Origin: Rhyacophila brunnea
Taxonomy: Eukaryota > Arthropoda > Insecta > Trichoptera > Rhyacophilidae
Assembly: GCA_022495005.1 (NCBI GenBank)
Contig: JAGYXB010001570.1
Span: 1 to 64,000 of the forward strand
Length of the DNA stretch: 64,000 nucleotides
Direction of reading: 5' to 3'
The notes below the pieces were generated by a model. The model did not search any database and was not told where the DNA came from. It saw only the letters and a program-made list of their open reading frames with translations. This document shows, in pieces, positions 32,817 to 43,889 of the stretch; position 1 is the stretch's first letter; each line of letters starts with the position of its first letter. The position numbers and the translations under genes are program-made.

Positions 32817-32951
32817 CTTAAAATTGCACCTGGAATTATCAATATTAATCTCTTGGGCATTAGGAGGCACAATTATTGGTACATCAGTCCAAGGTACGAG
32901 TATCACATCTGTGTCAGATTGGTCTACATAAAATTGTCGCTTTGTATCCAT
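32817..32951 (-). CDS. First coding exon (c), candidate for gene E
   Basis: A 45-codon exon starting MDTKRQFYVDQ and ending INIDNSRCNFK at AAG|GTTAAT, phase 0. Compared with the other first exons, IKRE has become TKRQ and the VKQEN motif is missing (EINIDN), so its SUMO-type sites are lost. A SINE starts four bases into the intron. GCGGTAACACTTATCC lies about 60 bases upstream, and a decayed DIRS-like element begins just beyond it. If spliced to 29245 it gives a 952-residue protein. Confidence 0.6.
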
Positions 32952-33004
32952 GTTTTCGTATTTAAAAGGTAAATCTACGCAGTGGTTTTTACTCTTTTGG
33001 ATAA

Positions 33005-33022
33005 GTGTTACCGCAATAATTT
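33005..33022 (-). promoter_or_regulatory. Promoter-type motif of first exon (c)
   Basis: On -, GCGGTAACACTTATCC aligns with GTGGCAACACTTCTCT before gene F, with one change in the core. It is now only about 15 bases from the DIRS-like inverted repeat. Confidence 0.45.
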
Positions 33023-33032
33023 AGATAATGAA

Positions 33033-35500
33033 AGGAGTTTTACCTACCATTAAAACTCTTATTATTAATTCTTGTTGACTCTGAAGTCCCATGAGATGTT
33101 GATCGTATTTTTGCCTTGTGTTCTTCTGTGCTAACCCTTTTTACCCCCTTTTCTTCTCGATTATTTATCTCTCTGGTTGCTCATTTTGTTTAGCAGGCCG
33201 GCAGGACTGATGCTTCCATTGGTGGCGTCCTTTTTTGTCTCTGCTATTCATTTTGATGTCTCAAGGAAACCGGGTAGGTATTCTCTGGACATCAGAGTCA
33301 ACAAGAATAATAAGAGTTTTAATGGTAGGTAAAACTCCTTTCAATATTCGCTATTGACTCTGAAGTCCTTTGAGATATCTGTTTGTTATCACCTGGTAAA
33401 GCAAGATAGATCCTGCAAGATAGGATGGGTGAAACCTAACATGGGAATTAGGTATAATAATATATTCCTTGGTTTTAGGCTCAGTGCACCGGGCTGAACA
33501 GAGTGGTCAATATATTTCGTTCCCCCGCTGTAGAAGTCTGCGTGTCTATCGGTCTCTGGTCAAATGTTTTAAAGGTAGCCTTCTGGCGCCAATTACCTCT
33601 CTGCAGGATGTCATCTATGGGGTAATCCTCTAACCAATTTAGGGAGGCGACTGCTGATCGAGTACTGCCTGGTGATTCCTGTACCCCTGCATCAGCGAGT
33701 ACTGACTTCACCCAATTTCCGATGACTGCTCGAGTCGCAGGTTTTAAGTTTAGACTTGCGGGTGAATATGGCTTTTAGCATATGACGCACTACTATGTTA
33801 CTGCTGATGTCTTTACTGATCATAGGCCTGCAAAAGTTAGCTATGGCTGACTTATGTACAAGAATAGTGTTATATTATGAAAGACCTTCCTTATTGTATA
33901 AGTGACTCAGGTATCTAGCCACTTCAATCGGCTCGGGGGTATTATTATAGCCTATCGAGTTGGCCATGCACCATGTCTTCCATTTGTCCCATGCAAGTTT
34001 ATAGGTCTTCAAAGTGGATGGTCGCCAGCCGGAAGTGAGAAGTGATCTGTCCTCTACCGACCAGCTAGAAACTAACTCTGTCCACCCGAAATTATCCATA
34101 ACTGGAGTGATATGTCCCGGACTTGTGGAGGTGGACGGTTTTTCATCGTGTCCACTAGACATGACTCTAAGTGCGGGATTGGGTAGGGGGGTTCCAGTGA
34201 TCTCTGCTGTAGGTCTGCGCTCCAAAACCACTTCTTCCACCATGGGGCCACTAGTAAATATTTTCCCCTTGCCATGTTCAGGTGTGCCAATACTTGTGGA
34301 ATTAGATTCGGTGGCGGGAATATCCAGGCTAGTTTGAAGTCCCACTGTCGACTGAAGGCAATGTGGAACAGTGCAAGGGCATAGTTCGGATTTCGTGAGA
34401 CATACGTTGCGACAACATGGGCTGTGTTGGACGCGAACAGGTCTACGTCTGGGAGTCCCAATCTTTGAAATAGGGGAGTTGTAGCCGCCATAACTAGGTG
34501 CCATTCTGAGATAATTTTGCTGCGTGAGAGATGGTCTGCCACGCAGTTGTATTTGCCTGGAAGGTATTGTGCAGTCAATGATATACTGGTCGGGTGGCGA
34601 TTTCCAGAATCTGTCAGCAAAGACTTAGTAGGGTTGTGGACTTTGTACCCCCTTCGCTGTTGAAGTAGGCCACCACTGTTTTGTTGTCGGTTTGAAGGAG
34701 TAATTCTGATCTCCTGAGCGTTTGTTTCCGGAGTTGTATGGCTGAAAGTACTGCATACAGCTTTTTTCGGTTGGAGTGCCACGTTGATTGGCTTTGTGTC
34801 CACGTACCTGATAGGTGGTACTCGTCTAACTGCGCTCCCCAGCCTGTGGTGAGGAAGTGATTGTAGGTTGCCCTGTGACTCTTTCCTGAGGAGCCCACCG
34901 CTCGAATCCACCACATAATGTCTTCTCGAGCTTGTGGTGAAATCGATGTTGTTCGGTGAAGGTGGCTCCTTGATAATAATTGAGCGCTCGTACGTTGTAG
35001 ACGTCGGCAATGCAACCTCCCCTGTGGAGTGAAGAAGATTGCAAAGTTGAGTCGCCCGAGGAGGCGTTGGGCCTGCCTGAGCGACCAACTGCCTTTTTGG
35101 ATCTGCAATTGCAGATAGTGACGAAGTGATGTGTACTTCTCTGTTGATAGACATTTCCGATTGTTGTGAGTATCCCACGTGATACCCAAGTACTCCCGTT
35201 GTTGGCTTGGGATTAGACAAGATTTTTTCTTGTTGATTATCCAGCCTAGTGCCTGCTATAAGTCAGTTGCGACAGAAGAATCTCTCTGGACTGATTTGCC
35301 ATCAGAAAGTCGTATATTTAAGTGATGATTCTCATACCTTTTCGCCGGAGGTGTTCGACCACCCAGTTTGTTAATGAAGCAAACAGTCTTGGTACTGCCG
35401 ACAGTCCGAACGGCAGGCATGTGAATTGCAGGAGTTCTCCTTGGTAAACTAACCGAAGGAATCGGCGATGTTGATCTTATCGGCGATCTCACCTAATGGA
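33033..35500 (-). mobile_element. Decayed DIRS-like tyrosine-recombinase retrotransposon
   Basis: From right to left it encodes reverse transcriptase, RNase H and a tyrosine recombinase, the DIRS order. At the 3' side, arms of about 60 bases at 33033-33090 and 33282-33343 are inverted (AAAGGAGTTTTACCTACCAT and complement), and TTGACTCTGAAGTCC recurs at 33352. Such split inverted repeats fit the terminal and internal complementary regions of DIRS elements. The 5' part, including gag, is missing. It ends 80 bases upstream of first exon (c). Confidence 0.85.
33481..35492 (-). pseudogene. DIRS-like RT / RNase H / tyrosine recombinase remnants
   Basis: The RT palm shows [16 protein letters not shown] at about 35470-35390, but the YLDD region is broken (stop plus IYDFLM). 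RNase H follows at 35189-34614 with LLQTDNKTVVAYFN. After a frame change come YLPGKYNCVADHLSR, DVDLFAS and a PWWKKWFW segment. Another frame (34230-33875) has the recombinase N-domain (SGWRPSTLKTYKLAWDKW), and the C-terminal end is at 33711-33481 (ILQRGNWRQKATFKTF). At least three frame changes and several stops make it non-functional. It is a cellular retroelement, not a virus. Confidence 0.85.
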
Positions 35501-35509
35501 CTAAAATGG

Positions 35510-35705
35510 ACCCTATTTTAAGAATATGTAAATAAAACAACGTTCACCTATACCTACTCATCCTCACGTAAGTGAAATATAATATATCAACATCCGAAGC
35601 GATTTGGTTGAACCATAGAGGTATTAGGTTGAACAGAGTTATAGGCCTCCCAATTGGCACCACCAATAGCAGGTTAGTAAAGTTCTGCTCCTTGGAAGAA
35701 CAAAC
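35510..35705 (-). repeat. Dispersed ~190 bp repeat, copy 1
   Basis: The - strand matches 49405-49560 on +: CCAAGG.GCAGAAC, TGCCAATTGGGAGG, GTTGATATATT and GGATGAGTATAGGTG. At 49.4 kb it continues into a segment ending AAATTGAAATAAATTGAAAT, which looks like a retroposon tail. Class not established. Confidence 0.55.
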
Positions 35706-36175
35706 GTTAGGTAGGTACCTACTAATTTACTGAGATGCTCTCGATTAAATCTAAGACAGTTAACAGGGACACGCAAGTCAATACTTACTACCAAGAACGG
35801 CTGAGTTCTCATTTATTTTACACTACATATAAGTCGGACAAAATAAAAGTGACCAAAATTAATATCAATATCTTCTAGCATTTAAACACCGTGCCTATAA
35901 TAGGTATTGTAAGCATACTATCTAAGAGAAAGCCAGTAGGATAAAGCCTTGAATTATTAATGGTATCCATGGTTTTTTACAAACAATAAATAATTAAAAG
36001 TACCTACCTATTCATAATTTGTTTGTTATACTTGATCTTTGACTCAATGGGTAGGTAATAATGTGTTCTACTTTATTGTGATAATTTAATATGAAAGATA
36101 ACTTTATACGTTGTTAGTGTGTATTTGTTTGGAACATGCTTTTCAATAATTTGGCCAGATAATTTATACGTGTTG

Positions 36176-36185
36176 TGGCAACACT
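36176..36185 (+). promoter_or_regulatory. TGGCAACACT element upstream of gene F
   Basis: It reads TTGTGGCAACACTTCTC, about 77 bases before the MDVK start. It is the best match to the family element. Confidence 0.5.
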
Positions 36186-36252
36186 TCTCTAAAATTAATA
36201 TACCTTGATGGATCCTGTTTGTCACGCTGTTCCAAGCATACTTACAACTAAA

Positions 36253-36399
36253 ATGGATGTAAAGCGAGAATGTGATGGAGAACAATCTGATACAGAAGGC
36301 AAGCCTTTGTTTGATACGCAGACTAGCCACCCAATCAGCCCGGAAGTTCGCACTCATGTAAAGCAGGAGAATGCCGACGTTTCAAGTTGCAATTTCGAG
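36253..36399 (+). CDS. Gene F first coding exon
   Basis: A 49-codon exon starting MDVKRECDGEQSD, then PEVRTHVKQENADVSSCNFE, at a GTTAGT donor, phase 0. VKRE and VKQE are psi-K-x-E motifs with acidic followers. An in-frame ATG at 36205 would add 16 residues (MDPVCHAV...), but paralogues begin at MD-K, so 36253 is preferred. It splices in frame to 36704. Confidence 0.8.
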
Positions 36400-36703
36400 G
36401 TTAGTTTTTGGAAAATGATATATTTTAAAAACACTTTAGATTGGCAATAACAGCGATACGTGTAATATAATAATATGTTGCTACTCGTATTTACAAACAG
36501 TGTAGGAACTTGCGATGAATGTTTCAAAAAATGACATGTTTATACAATGTGACAGCTACGATACATCTGTGATATAGATTAGGTTAGGTTAGGTTATCTA
36601 CTAATTCATGTTAAATATAATTATTATACATTGTTATATGGATGTTACGTGAACTGAAACTGGTTTTACCGTGTTTATAAAATATAATAATTGCTTCTTT
36701 CAG

Positions 36704-36856
36704 TGCCTAATAGCTGACCTCTCCAATATAAAATCTGAGACAGATGATCAACAAGCCGTCGTCAAGCGTGAGATTATTGAAGATGTTTCACACTCATTAT
36801 ATTATGATGATGAACACCCTCAACCGGGTTGTTCTTATTCAGATTACAGGCCAATT
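36704..36856 (+). CDS. Gene F exon 2
   Basis: 51 codons between TTCTTTCAG and GTAAGT, phase 0. It reads CLIADLSNIKSETDDQ, VVKREIIEDVSHS, and ends HPQPGCSYSDYRPI. IKSE and VKRE are psi-K-x-E with acidic neighbours. It is the best-preserved example of the QPGCSYSDY module, shared with gene B (11891) and gene G (57579). Confidence 0.82.
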
Positions 36857-37544
36857 GTAAGTAGATATAATGTTTGCTGTCTTATATAGAGTGTTGGAAT
36901 TTGCAATCTATCTTTGAAACTCATTTCAATATTATTAATTCGCTCCAACTTGTTTCATTTAGTGGATTTAGCTCACACTGATAGTTTAATACAATTTATG
37001 TGTAGGTTTTTAAATCTTTCGTTAAATCATGAGCATTTAATTATGATGATTTATACATCACAATCTTTCGAATGTAAAGCAATAATTAATGTGATTATCT
37101 AAAATTGTGATCAATTGTATGGTGAATAAAATTAATCGCCCGTGAGTCTTTTTTAGGTAGGTAATACAAGGTAAGCCTATTGTCTATAAAAAAACTACTT
37201 GCAGCCATAAAATACCATAAACGGAAGCAAATCTACGTGAAATGGGGTGAGAATAGACCAATAATTCTATTATCAAAACTTTTGTACCAAATTAATATTT
37301 AAAGCTTCAAATTTTACTAAATTACCTACATGCTGCATGCCATCATTTAAATTTAGAATTATATTATAATGATTATTGTTTTGCAATGGTAATACTGCAT
37401 ATTCGTAATAAATCAATCGTGTTGGTAGTTTCATTAGATACGATCAGATACTTAGTGTTCATACGACGGCAGTGAATGTTAAAAAAAACCCACGCGCCAA
37501 TGATATTTTAGTGTATTCCTATATCCGCAGTTTAACAGTATCTA

Positions 37545-38223
37545 TCAGTTCATACGACTTGCTCGAAACTGGAAGTTGAAAACCAATCTGACATTACGCA
37601 TCGTAGTGCCGGATGTACTATAAATAATGACCTTATTTATCTTCTTCCACGGCGCTACATCCCGGGGTAGGGATTTGGCCTCCTCCACAACCGATCTCCA
37701 CTCACTCCGGTCTCTCACCACACTTCTCCAGTTACCGGGTCTTACTATATGAAGCCAGTCCACTTCTACGGCGTCAGCCCATCTCCTTCTTGTTCGGCCT
37801 CTGGGTCTCTTCCGTTTAGGTAGCCACTTCGTCATGATCCTTGGCGCTCTGATTTCAGGCATTCTCTCCATATGTCCCGCCCATCGTAGTCTTTGGGACT
37901 TCAATCAGCTCTTCCAACTCGTGGTTCATTTTTATTCAGTAGTTCCCATTTTCCAACGTGGGTCCAAAGATTTTGTGGAGTATTTTGCGCTCTAAGACAG
38001 CTAATTTGTTTTCCTCGTTTTGAGTTATGCACCAAGTCTCACAGCCATAAGTGAGCACTGGCCTTATAATTGTTTTATAAATTAGATGTTTACTTCTTCG
38101 ACCTAGAATTTTCGACCCCACCAGTCGCTTGCAGGCATGCCAGCATTTATTCCCGGAGATAAAGCGGATTTTTATCTCCTCTGCTGTCTTATTTTGGGTA
38201 CTTGTCCACCCCTTCATATGCAT
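37545..38223 (-). mobile_element. RTE-like LINE 3' fragment
   Basis: It encodes LIYKTIIRPVLTYGCETW (38223-37936), then after a one-frame change SQRLRWAGHMERMPE and RPRGRTRRRWAD (37904-37545). These are the C-terminal hallmarks of RTE/BovB-like ORF2. There is no reverse transcriptase core; it is truncated and shifted. It lies in gene F intron 2, antisense to the gene, and differs from the family at 3013 and 62664. Confidence 0.8.
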
Positions 38224-38640
38224 GCTGTCCTATGTCTATATTCTGCAGCGGTAATGATCGCGTGTGCTGACCATATACTTAGTTTTTGACTAATTTATTT
38301 GCAGCCCAGCGTTTTCTGCTTTTATTTTCAGACCTTGAATTATGCTTAAAGTATAATAATTATCAATAGTAATGTATGCGATAGTGAAGGTAATAAAGTA
38401 CTCAAGATTTAGGAGTAACTTCAACATAACACTGTAAGTTGCATGTTGGACATCATGCATCGAGACTTTAAATAAGTATTTTTTTCCAAAGGCAGACAAG
38501 AGGACACGGTGAAATGCAGCTAAACTAATGAAATGGAATTGGTCCGGAATATCGATTATTGTGTATACGTTGATTTGCCCACCGATAGTAGAAGAAAGAG
38601 CGGTTTTACCGTTACATAATATCAATAATGTTATTTGCAG

Positions 38641-38793
38641 AATCGTGCATCCGGTATGATTAAAATAAAGTCTGAAAATGATAATGATGAGGTCGGCATC
38701 AAAGAAGAATTTATTGACAACGGAATCCGCCAAATCAATAATCAGAATCCTCAACGTTGGCCCTCTGATCCACAATACAGGTCATTAGATCAG
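38641..38793 (+). CDS. Gene F exon 3
   Basis: 51 codons after TTATTTGCAG, ending GATCAG|GTACGT, phase 0. It reads NRASGMIKIKSENDNDE, GIKEEFIDNGIRQINN, and ends QYRSLDQ. IKSE and IKEE are psi-K-x-E. The QPGCS ending has decayed to PQRWPSD. It resembles exon 4 in coding and flanking sequence, so one arose from the other. Confidence 0.8.
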
Positions 38794-39059
38794 GTACGTT
38801 TAATTATAAAGGTAGTTTCTTTAAGCCCGATGGCACCTACTTTAAGTGGTTAAAAATTATCTTTTAATCATTTTTTCTTAAAAAGATTGATACTTACTAA
38901 ACAGGCATTAACATTTTAAAATAATTTCGGACATATGGGTATGGCCACCGTAGCTAAAGAGCTTTAACCGTTACGTAATATTAATAATGTTATTGAACAT
39001 ACATGCTTGAGAGAATTATATTATAACCAATAGAAAAAATCTTTTTTTAAAAAAAGTAA

Positions 39060-39142
39060 GCCATCCCGGTGGGGATCGAACCCTGCATCTCCCGGGTTTA
39101 CGCCCAATCCATGCATTACCACTATGCTACGCAGTGACATAC
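39060..39142 (-). mobile_element. tRNA-like pol III element
   Basis: On -, the A box TAGCATAGTGG and the B box GGTTCGATCCC are about 45 bases apart. The outer ends (GTCACTG and CCGGGATGGC) do not form a 7-base acceptor stem, so it is a tRNA-derived repeat. It is the best copy of the tRNA-like end of the 1445-1780 repeat. Confidence 0.65.
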
Positions 39143-40010
39143 TAATTGCGACAAATTTTAACTATCGGTCAATTTTAATACCTACTCATCAGCGCTCTTC
39201 CAAATCAAGCTACTTTGGCAATCGATTTTTGTTTCTTAAATCAAAGTAGGTACATATTACTTCGATTACTAACCGACGTCGTGGATTTCTCCAATATTTT
39301 TTATGATGTAACTTACTTGCACTTGCTAATAATTTATAATTGACTATTTCTTTTATTCAACGAATAATTCACAAGATTTAAGAATGTTTCATTCTAATTG
39401 TTATGGGTTGGAGTTATTAAAAGATATTATTAATTATATTTAATGTTGTCATTTAATTCCTCTTTAAACATAAAATCACATCACACTTTTACTGTTATAC
39501 TAATATAAAGTTTGGATATTACTACAATATGTGTTTCTGGTTAGAAATCCAACTGAAGAGTGTTTTTTTATATTACTGGATAACTACTAGGCAGGAATAA
39601 TATTGCTGATGCAACAAACCAAAAAATGAAACAAGATTTAACATGTAAAATAATGAACTCATTGTTCCAGCCAGTCGAAGCATGTTGACTCACTATAGTT
39701 ACGTAATTTGAATGGCACATAACATAATTATTGAAGATACATAATTCTAAAAAACGCTTTCTGAGAGAGTATATTGTCTCTGTACTGGCAGAACACACTA
39801 ACTGGAGAATACTAGTTTTGAGTAATTTGACTTTGAAGTTGTTAAAATGTTTGAAATAATGGTCTATCATATAAGTTTATTAAGTAATCGTCAAAAGGGT
39901 GACTTTTAAATAAAGACTGTTTATTTATTAAAAAGGTTTCCAGACGGTAAAGTTTGAAATAAGGAACATTTTGGTACTAACTCAATATGTAATTTTTTAA
40001 AATTAGTGTC

Positions 40011-40053
40011 TTAATTAATTAATTAATTAATTAATTAATTAATAAATTAATTA
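40011..40053. repeat. (TTAA)n microsatellite
   Basis: About ten uninterrupted TTAA units, one slip (ATAAATT) near the end. It lies in gene F intron 3, about 90 bases before exon 4. Confidence 0.95.
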
Positions 40054-40146
40054 TGTATGTTCAATAATTAGCATGATACATTCTTAAATCTAGTGAATTA
40101 TTCTTTGAATAAAATAAATAGTTAATTATAATAATGTTATTTTCAG

Positions 40147-40281
40147 AATCGTGAAAACGGTCTTATAAATATAAAGTCTGATAATGTGGGAAACGTCATC
40201 AAAGCAGAATCCTTTGTCAACGTAATCAGCCAAATCAGTAATGAGAATCCTCAACGTGGCTGCCCTGATTCAGTAGAACAG
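40147..40281 (+). CDS. Gene F exon 4 (duplicate of exon 3)
   Basis: 45 codons after TTATTTTCAG, ending GAACAG|GTACGT, phase 0. It reads NRENGLINIKSDNVGN, VIKAESFVNVISQISNE and ends PQRGCPDSVEQ. The psi-K-x-E sites are IKSD (weak) and IKAE. Six codons shorter than exon 3. The flanking intron also matches (CATTAACATT..TAAA, ATGGCCACCG.AGCT at 38920 and 40965), so the unit of duplication was larger than the exon. Confidence 0.78.
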
Positions 40282-41189
40282 GTACGTTCAAATTATTAAA
40301 CTGGATGTTTTATAAGCCCGATATAACTTTCAATTGTAAAAAATAGCACAAATTTAATTGAGGCGTCTAATTCCAAAAAGCGATAAGTCCAAATTTGGTC
40401 ATAATCGCGAAAAAAATACGCACGTATTCTTTGTATAATTTTACACATTTGTATAGATCTATAAATTCCAAAACGCGGCTAAACCCTGCGAAAAAAAATA
40501 TTTTAAGTCTTGATTTATTACATTATTTAAAGCTTGATAGTCCGTGCTTCATATTATTTAAAGCTTGGTTGATTTTGCGAGTCAGCCAATAATGGAACGT
40601 TCAATATTGAAAATGGCGTCTCCCATGCTGTAGCATCCGGTAAACTCATGATAGTGCCCCGGAAATATGTGCCTTATGCAGGATAAATTAAAAAGTGAGG
40701 TTCAAGTAGAGCTACGTTCAATTTTATTTTGCCTATATTTATTACATTCAAGAGTTTTCGGCTGAAACAAATTGCCATTTGGTTCTAATTTTGACATAGA
40801 ATACAACGGAAAAAATAACCTCATATTAAAACAAATAATTGAAGCTTGAAACATAAAAATGTTGTTTCCCGCAAATATCGAATTGTGGACTTGTCAATTT
40901 TTGTAATTAGGCGCCTCAATTTTGATTTTTATTCTAATTCGAAAGAATTCATGCAGGTCATGGCATTAACATTCTTAAATAGTTTAGGGCTAATGGCCAC
41001 CGCAGCTGTTCTCAATGAAACAAATACGGGACGTCCAATTTAAAGCACTGCTGGTCGTAAACCACGAATAACACGAACATTGTTGGCTTCCGGTGCGTCA
41101 ATTGTCGGGTTTTTATCGGCAATAATCAGACCCCACATGAAATGATCCTTACATAATTCTTAAAACAATATAACGATGTGTCAAACCTG

Positions 41190-41449
41190 GGGCCTTATGT
41201 TATAACTTGCGAGTTGTAGTCGCCCGGTCGACATGACGTCATATGACATCATTGTGACGTACTACCGGAGTAACGCTACTAAAATAGTGGCGTTATCTAT
41301 TCTTCCCATACACAAATAGGTATTTCAGCATAATTATATCTATGGTGAGCAGTGTGTGTTGGGCGGCTTGCCTCGAGCGTGTATTGGCTTACGTCACAAT
41401 TACGCCATGTCGTTGGGTGACTTTATATCACCAGTTAGAAATAGGGCTG
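41190..41449. mobile_element. MITE, second copy of the 29890 family
   Basis: It shares CATGACGTCATATGACATCA, ACTACCGGAGT, CCATACACAAATAGGT and ATAGGGCTG with 29890-30174. It is shorter by about 25 bases, with more diverged ends. It lies in gene F intron 4. Confidence 0.8.
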
Positions 41450-42062
41450 CTGGATGCCAATAATTGACTAGTTCATTCGCGCTAATTACATTCGATTACA
41501 TTTCTACGTTATTCCTTATACTTTTGGAGTTTAACGTGTTACCCAGAGAATATAGATATAATGTTAAGTGTGTTATCGAGAGATAATATGGGATAAATAC
41601 GTGGTCTAGAATATGTTATTTTCAATAATTACACCTGGTATCATAATATTATACATACATAAAACCTTGACACGTAGGTAAACGAATCGCACATTCAATA
41701 TTGGTAATATTCTAGGACACTCGGCGCCCTTTGTGATTCTTGCGAATTATCGCCTGAGTAATAAACGGAGCATGGCTTCAAAACTTTGGTCCATGGCGAT
41801 TGGCTATTACATTTATTTACCAGATTGAAAGAAAAAAATAAAATATCTACCTATCCATGTTAATTCTAAAAAAATATATATTTGATTGCCACTTTATTTT
41901 AGCGTATACGTTAATTGTTAATGACGTCGTTAATGTCGATATCAATGACATGTTGATTAAGTAATTTATGTTAATGTACTAGCGTTGTTCCATCGTGATT
42001 CTATTTATGTTGTTTTGCCAGTCTATACTAATCATAAATTTCAAAAAGTCAGCGCAGTGTAA

Positions 42063-42401
42063 GGCCGGTTTCAGACGGGGCACCGGTGTCGCGCTCGTAT
42101 ATAATAAGGAGGCCTTTGTATTCGAATAAAAGGGTCTTTGTATTATGTTTATGAACGCCCCGAGCTAATGAGTCAAAGCGTGTATGGTAAACTTTTCCGT
42201 CGGCCGCTACATTCTCAAGCCGCCGATACACATGTTTTTATGACCGCAGCCAGTTTTATGTTCTAATTTATATCGCGAAATTATGCGTTGACTCATTAGC
42301 TCTGTGCGTTCATAAACATAATACAAAGGAACCTTAATTCGAATACAAAGGCCTCCTTATTATATACGAGCGCGACACCGGTGTCCCGTCTGGAACGGGG
42401 G
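42063..42401. mobile_element. Harbinger-like MITE, TAA target duplication
   Basis: The ends GGCCGGTTTCAGACGGG and CGTCTGGAACGGGGG have arms over 100 bases (CACCGGTGTCGCGCTCGTAT and complement). TAA flanks both sides. It ends only about 75 bases before the acceptor of the gene F ZF exon, so it may overlap the branch-point region. Confidence 0.85.
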
Positions 42402-42478
42402 TAATAGATTAGTTTGACCCATATTTTATTGATTTTTATAATATTGAATTGAATATAACAACCCTATTATTTTTGTAG

Positions 42479-43777
42479 ATTTCTTCCCAGCAATGTTCCA
42501 CATATAATCCACTGGACATCGTAAGAAAAGATCCAGTTGAAAAGAGCCTGTCGAATAACAACATTACACATGTATCCAATGATATGAAAAATATAATACA
42601 ACATTCGGAGATAACTATCGATGAACAAACCGTCAAACCGAGTGTTTCGAAATTATACTTGCCAAAGGTGGTTCGAATTGTGTTGACAAGAATTAAATAT
42701 TTTCCACGTAACTTTATTTGCAATGGTTGTTATGGAGTGTTTGAATCTGTAAATCATCTAAATAGTCATACCATTTCATGCATAAAACCTCAGCATCTTA
42801 GGTCATACAAGACGTCTACTGGTGAAACCCCCAATCAATGCAAACTGTGTTTTAAAAATTTTCTTACAATTAGTAATCTCAAAAGACATCACTTGACACA
42901 TACTGGTGAAAGAACACATCAATGCGATGTATGTTTTAAAATGTTTATATCAAATAGTGATCTCAAAAGACATAAAATGACGCATACTGATGAAAAACCA
43001 CATGAATGTGATGTATGCTTTAAAAAATTTCTGCGTCTTGGTAATCTAAAAACACATCAAATGACACATACTGGCGAAAAACCATATCAATGTGATGTGT
43101 GTTTAAAAAAAATCCGGGGACTTAGTGATCTCAAAATACATAAAATGATACATACTGGTGAAAAACCCCATCAATGCGATGTGTGTTTTGAAAAATTCAT
43201 TGCAATTGGTACTCTTATAAACCATAAAATGACACATACCGGAGAAAAACCACATCAATGTGATGTGTGTTTTAAAAAGTTCATAGCAAATAGTGATCTT
43301 AAAAGACATAAAATGACACACACTGATGAAAAACCACATCAATGCGATGTATGTTTTAAAAAATTTCTGCAAATAAGCAATCTCAAAATTCATAAAATGA
43401 CACATTCTGGTGAAAAACCACACCAATGTGACGTGTGTTTTAAAAAATTCATACGAAATAGTGATTTAAAAAATCATAAAATGACACATTCTGGGGAAAA
43501 ACTACATCAATGCGATGTATGTTTTGAAAAATTCCTTCAAATCAGTACTCTAAAAACACATAAAATGACACATACTGGAGAAAAACCACATCAGTGCGAT
43601 GTGTGTTTAAAAAAATTCCGGCGAATTAGTTATTTAAAAATACATAAAATGACGCATACTGGTGAAAAACCACATCAATGTGATGTGTGTTTCAAAAAGT
43701 TCATATCAAATGGTGATCTCAAAAGGCACAAAAAGACACATACCGATGAAAAACCACATCGTAAGACTTGCTTATAA
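42479..43777 (+). CDS. Gene F terminal exon: 11-finger C2H2 array
   Basis: The last exon of a predicted 628-residue protein (five exons). The TTTTTGTAG acceptor precedes ISSQQCSTYNPLDIVRKD, in frame; the ATG at 42584 is internal. The leader reads TIDEQTVKPS, PKVVRIVLTR, PRNFICNGC with an atypical finger ending in cysteine. Eleven canonical fingers follow (CDVCFKKF type, as in gene E). Finger 4 has isoleucine for the core phenylalanine (CLKKIRGL). The frame closes in a broken twelfth finger (EKPHRKTCL*). Leader and finger type place it closest to gene E. Likely nuclear DNA-binding regulator; targets unknown. Confidence 0.9.
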   Translation: MSSQQCSTYNPLDIVRKDPVEKSLSNNNITHVSNDMKNIIQHSEITIDEQTVKPSVSKLYLPKVVRIVLTRIKYFPRNFICNGCYGVFESVNHLNSHTISCIKPQHLRSYKTSTGETPNQCKLCFKNFLTISNLKRHHLTHTGERTHQCDVCFKMFISNSDLKRHKMTHTDEKPHECDVCFKKFLRLGNLKTHQMTHTGEKPYQCDVCLKKIRGLSDLKIHKMIHTGEKPHQCDVCFEKFIAIGTLINHKMTHTGEKPHQCDVCFKKFIANSDLKRHKMTHTDEKPHQCDVCFKKFLQISNLKIHKMTHSGEKPHQCDVCFKKFIRNSDLKNHKMTHSGEKLHQCDVCFEKFLQISTLKTHKMTHTGEKPHQCDVCLKKFRRISYLKIHKMTHTGEKPHQCDVCFKKFISNGDLKRHKKTHTDEKPHRKTCL

Positions 43778-43889
43778 TCTAGTTTACAAGATAATACCTA
43801 GCTACCAATGTATTGAGATACATATTCCTAAACAAAAACTAACATGATACGTAGCTCTAATAATTAGAATATCGCATAACCCTCAACCT

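Noticed and set aside
33275..33343. Inverted arms at 33033 and 33282 as a separate MITE
   Set aside because: Their position directly 3' of the recombinase, with a third copy of the inner motif at 33352, fits DIRS terminal structure better.
36577..36600. TTAGG-type repeats (36577-36597; complement at 6724 and 44889) as telomeric DNA
   Set aside because: Only three to four units each and inside ordinary sequence; too short to claim a telomeric origin.
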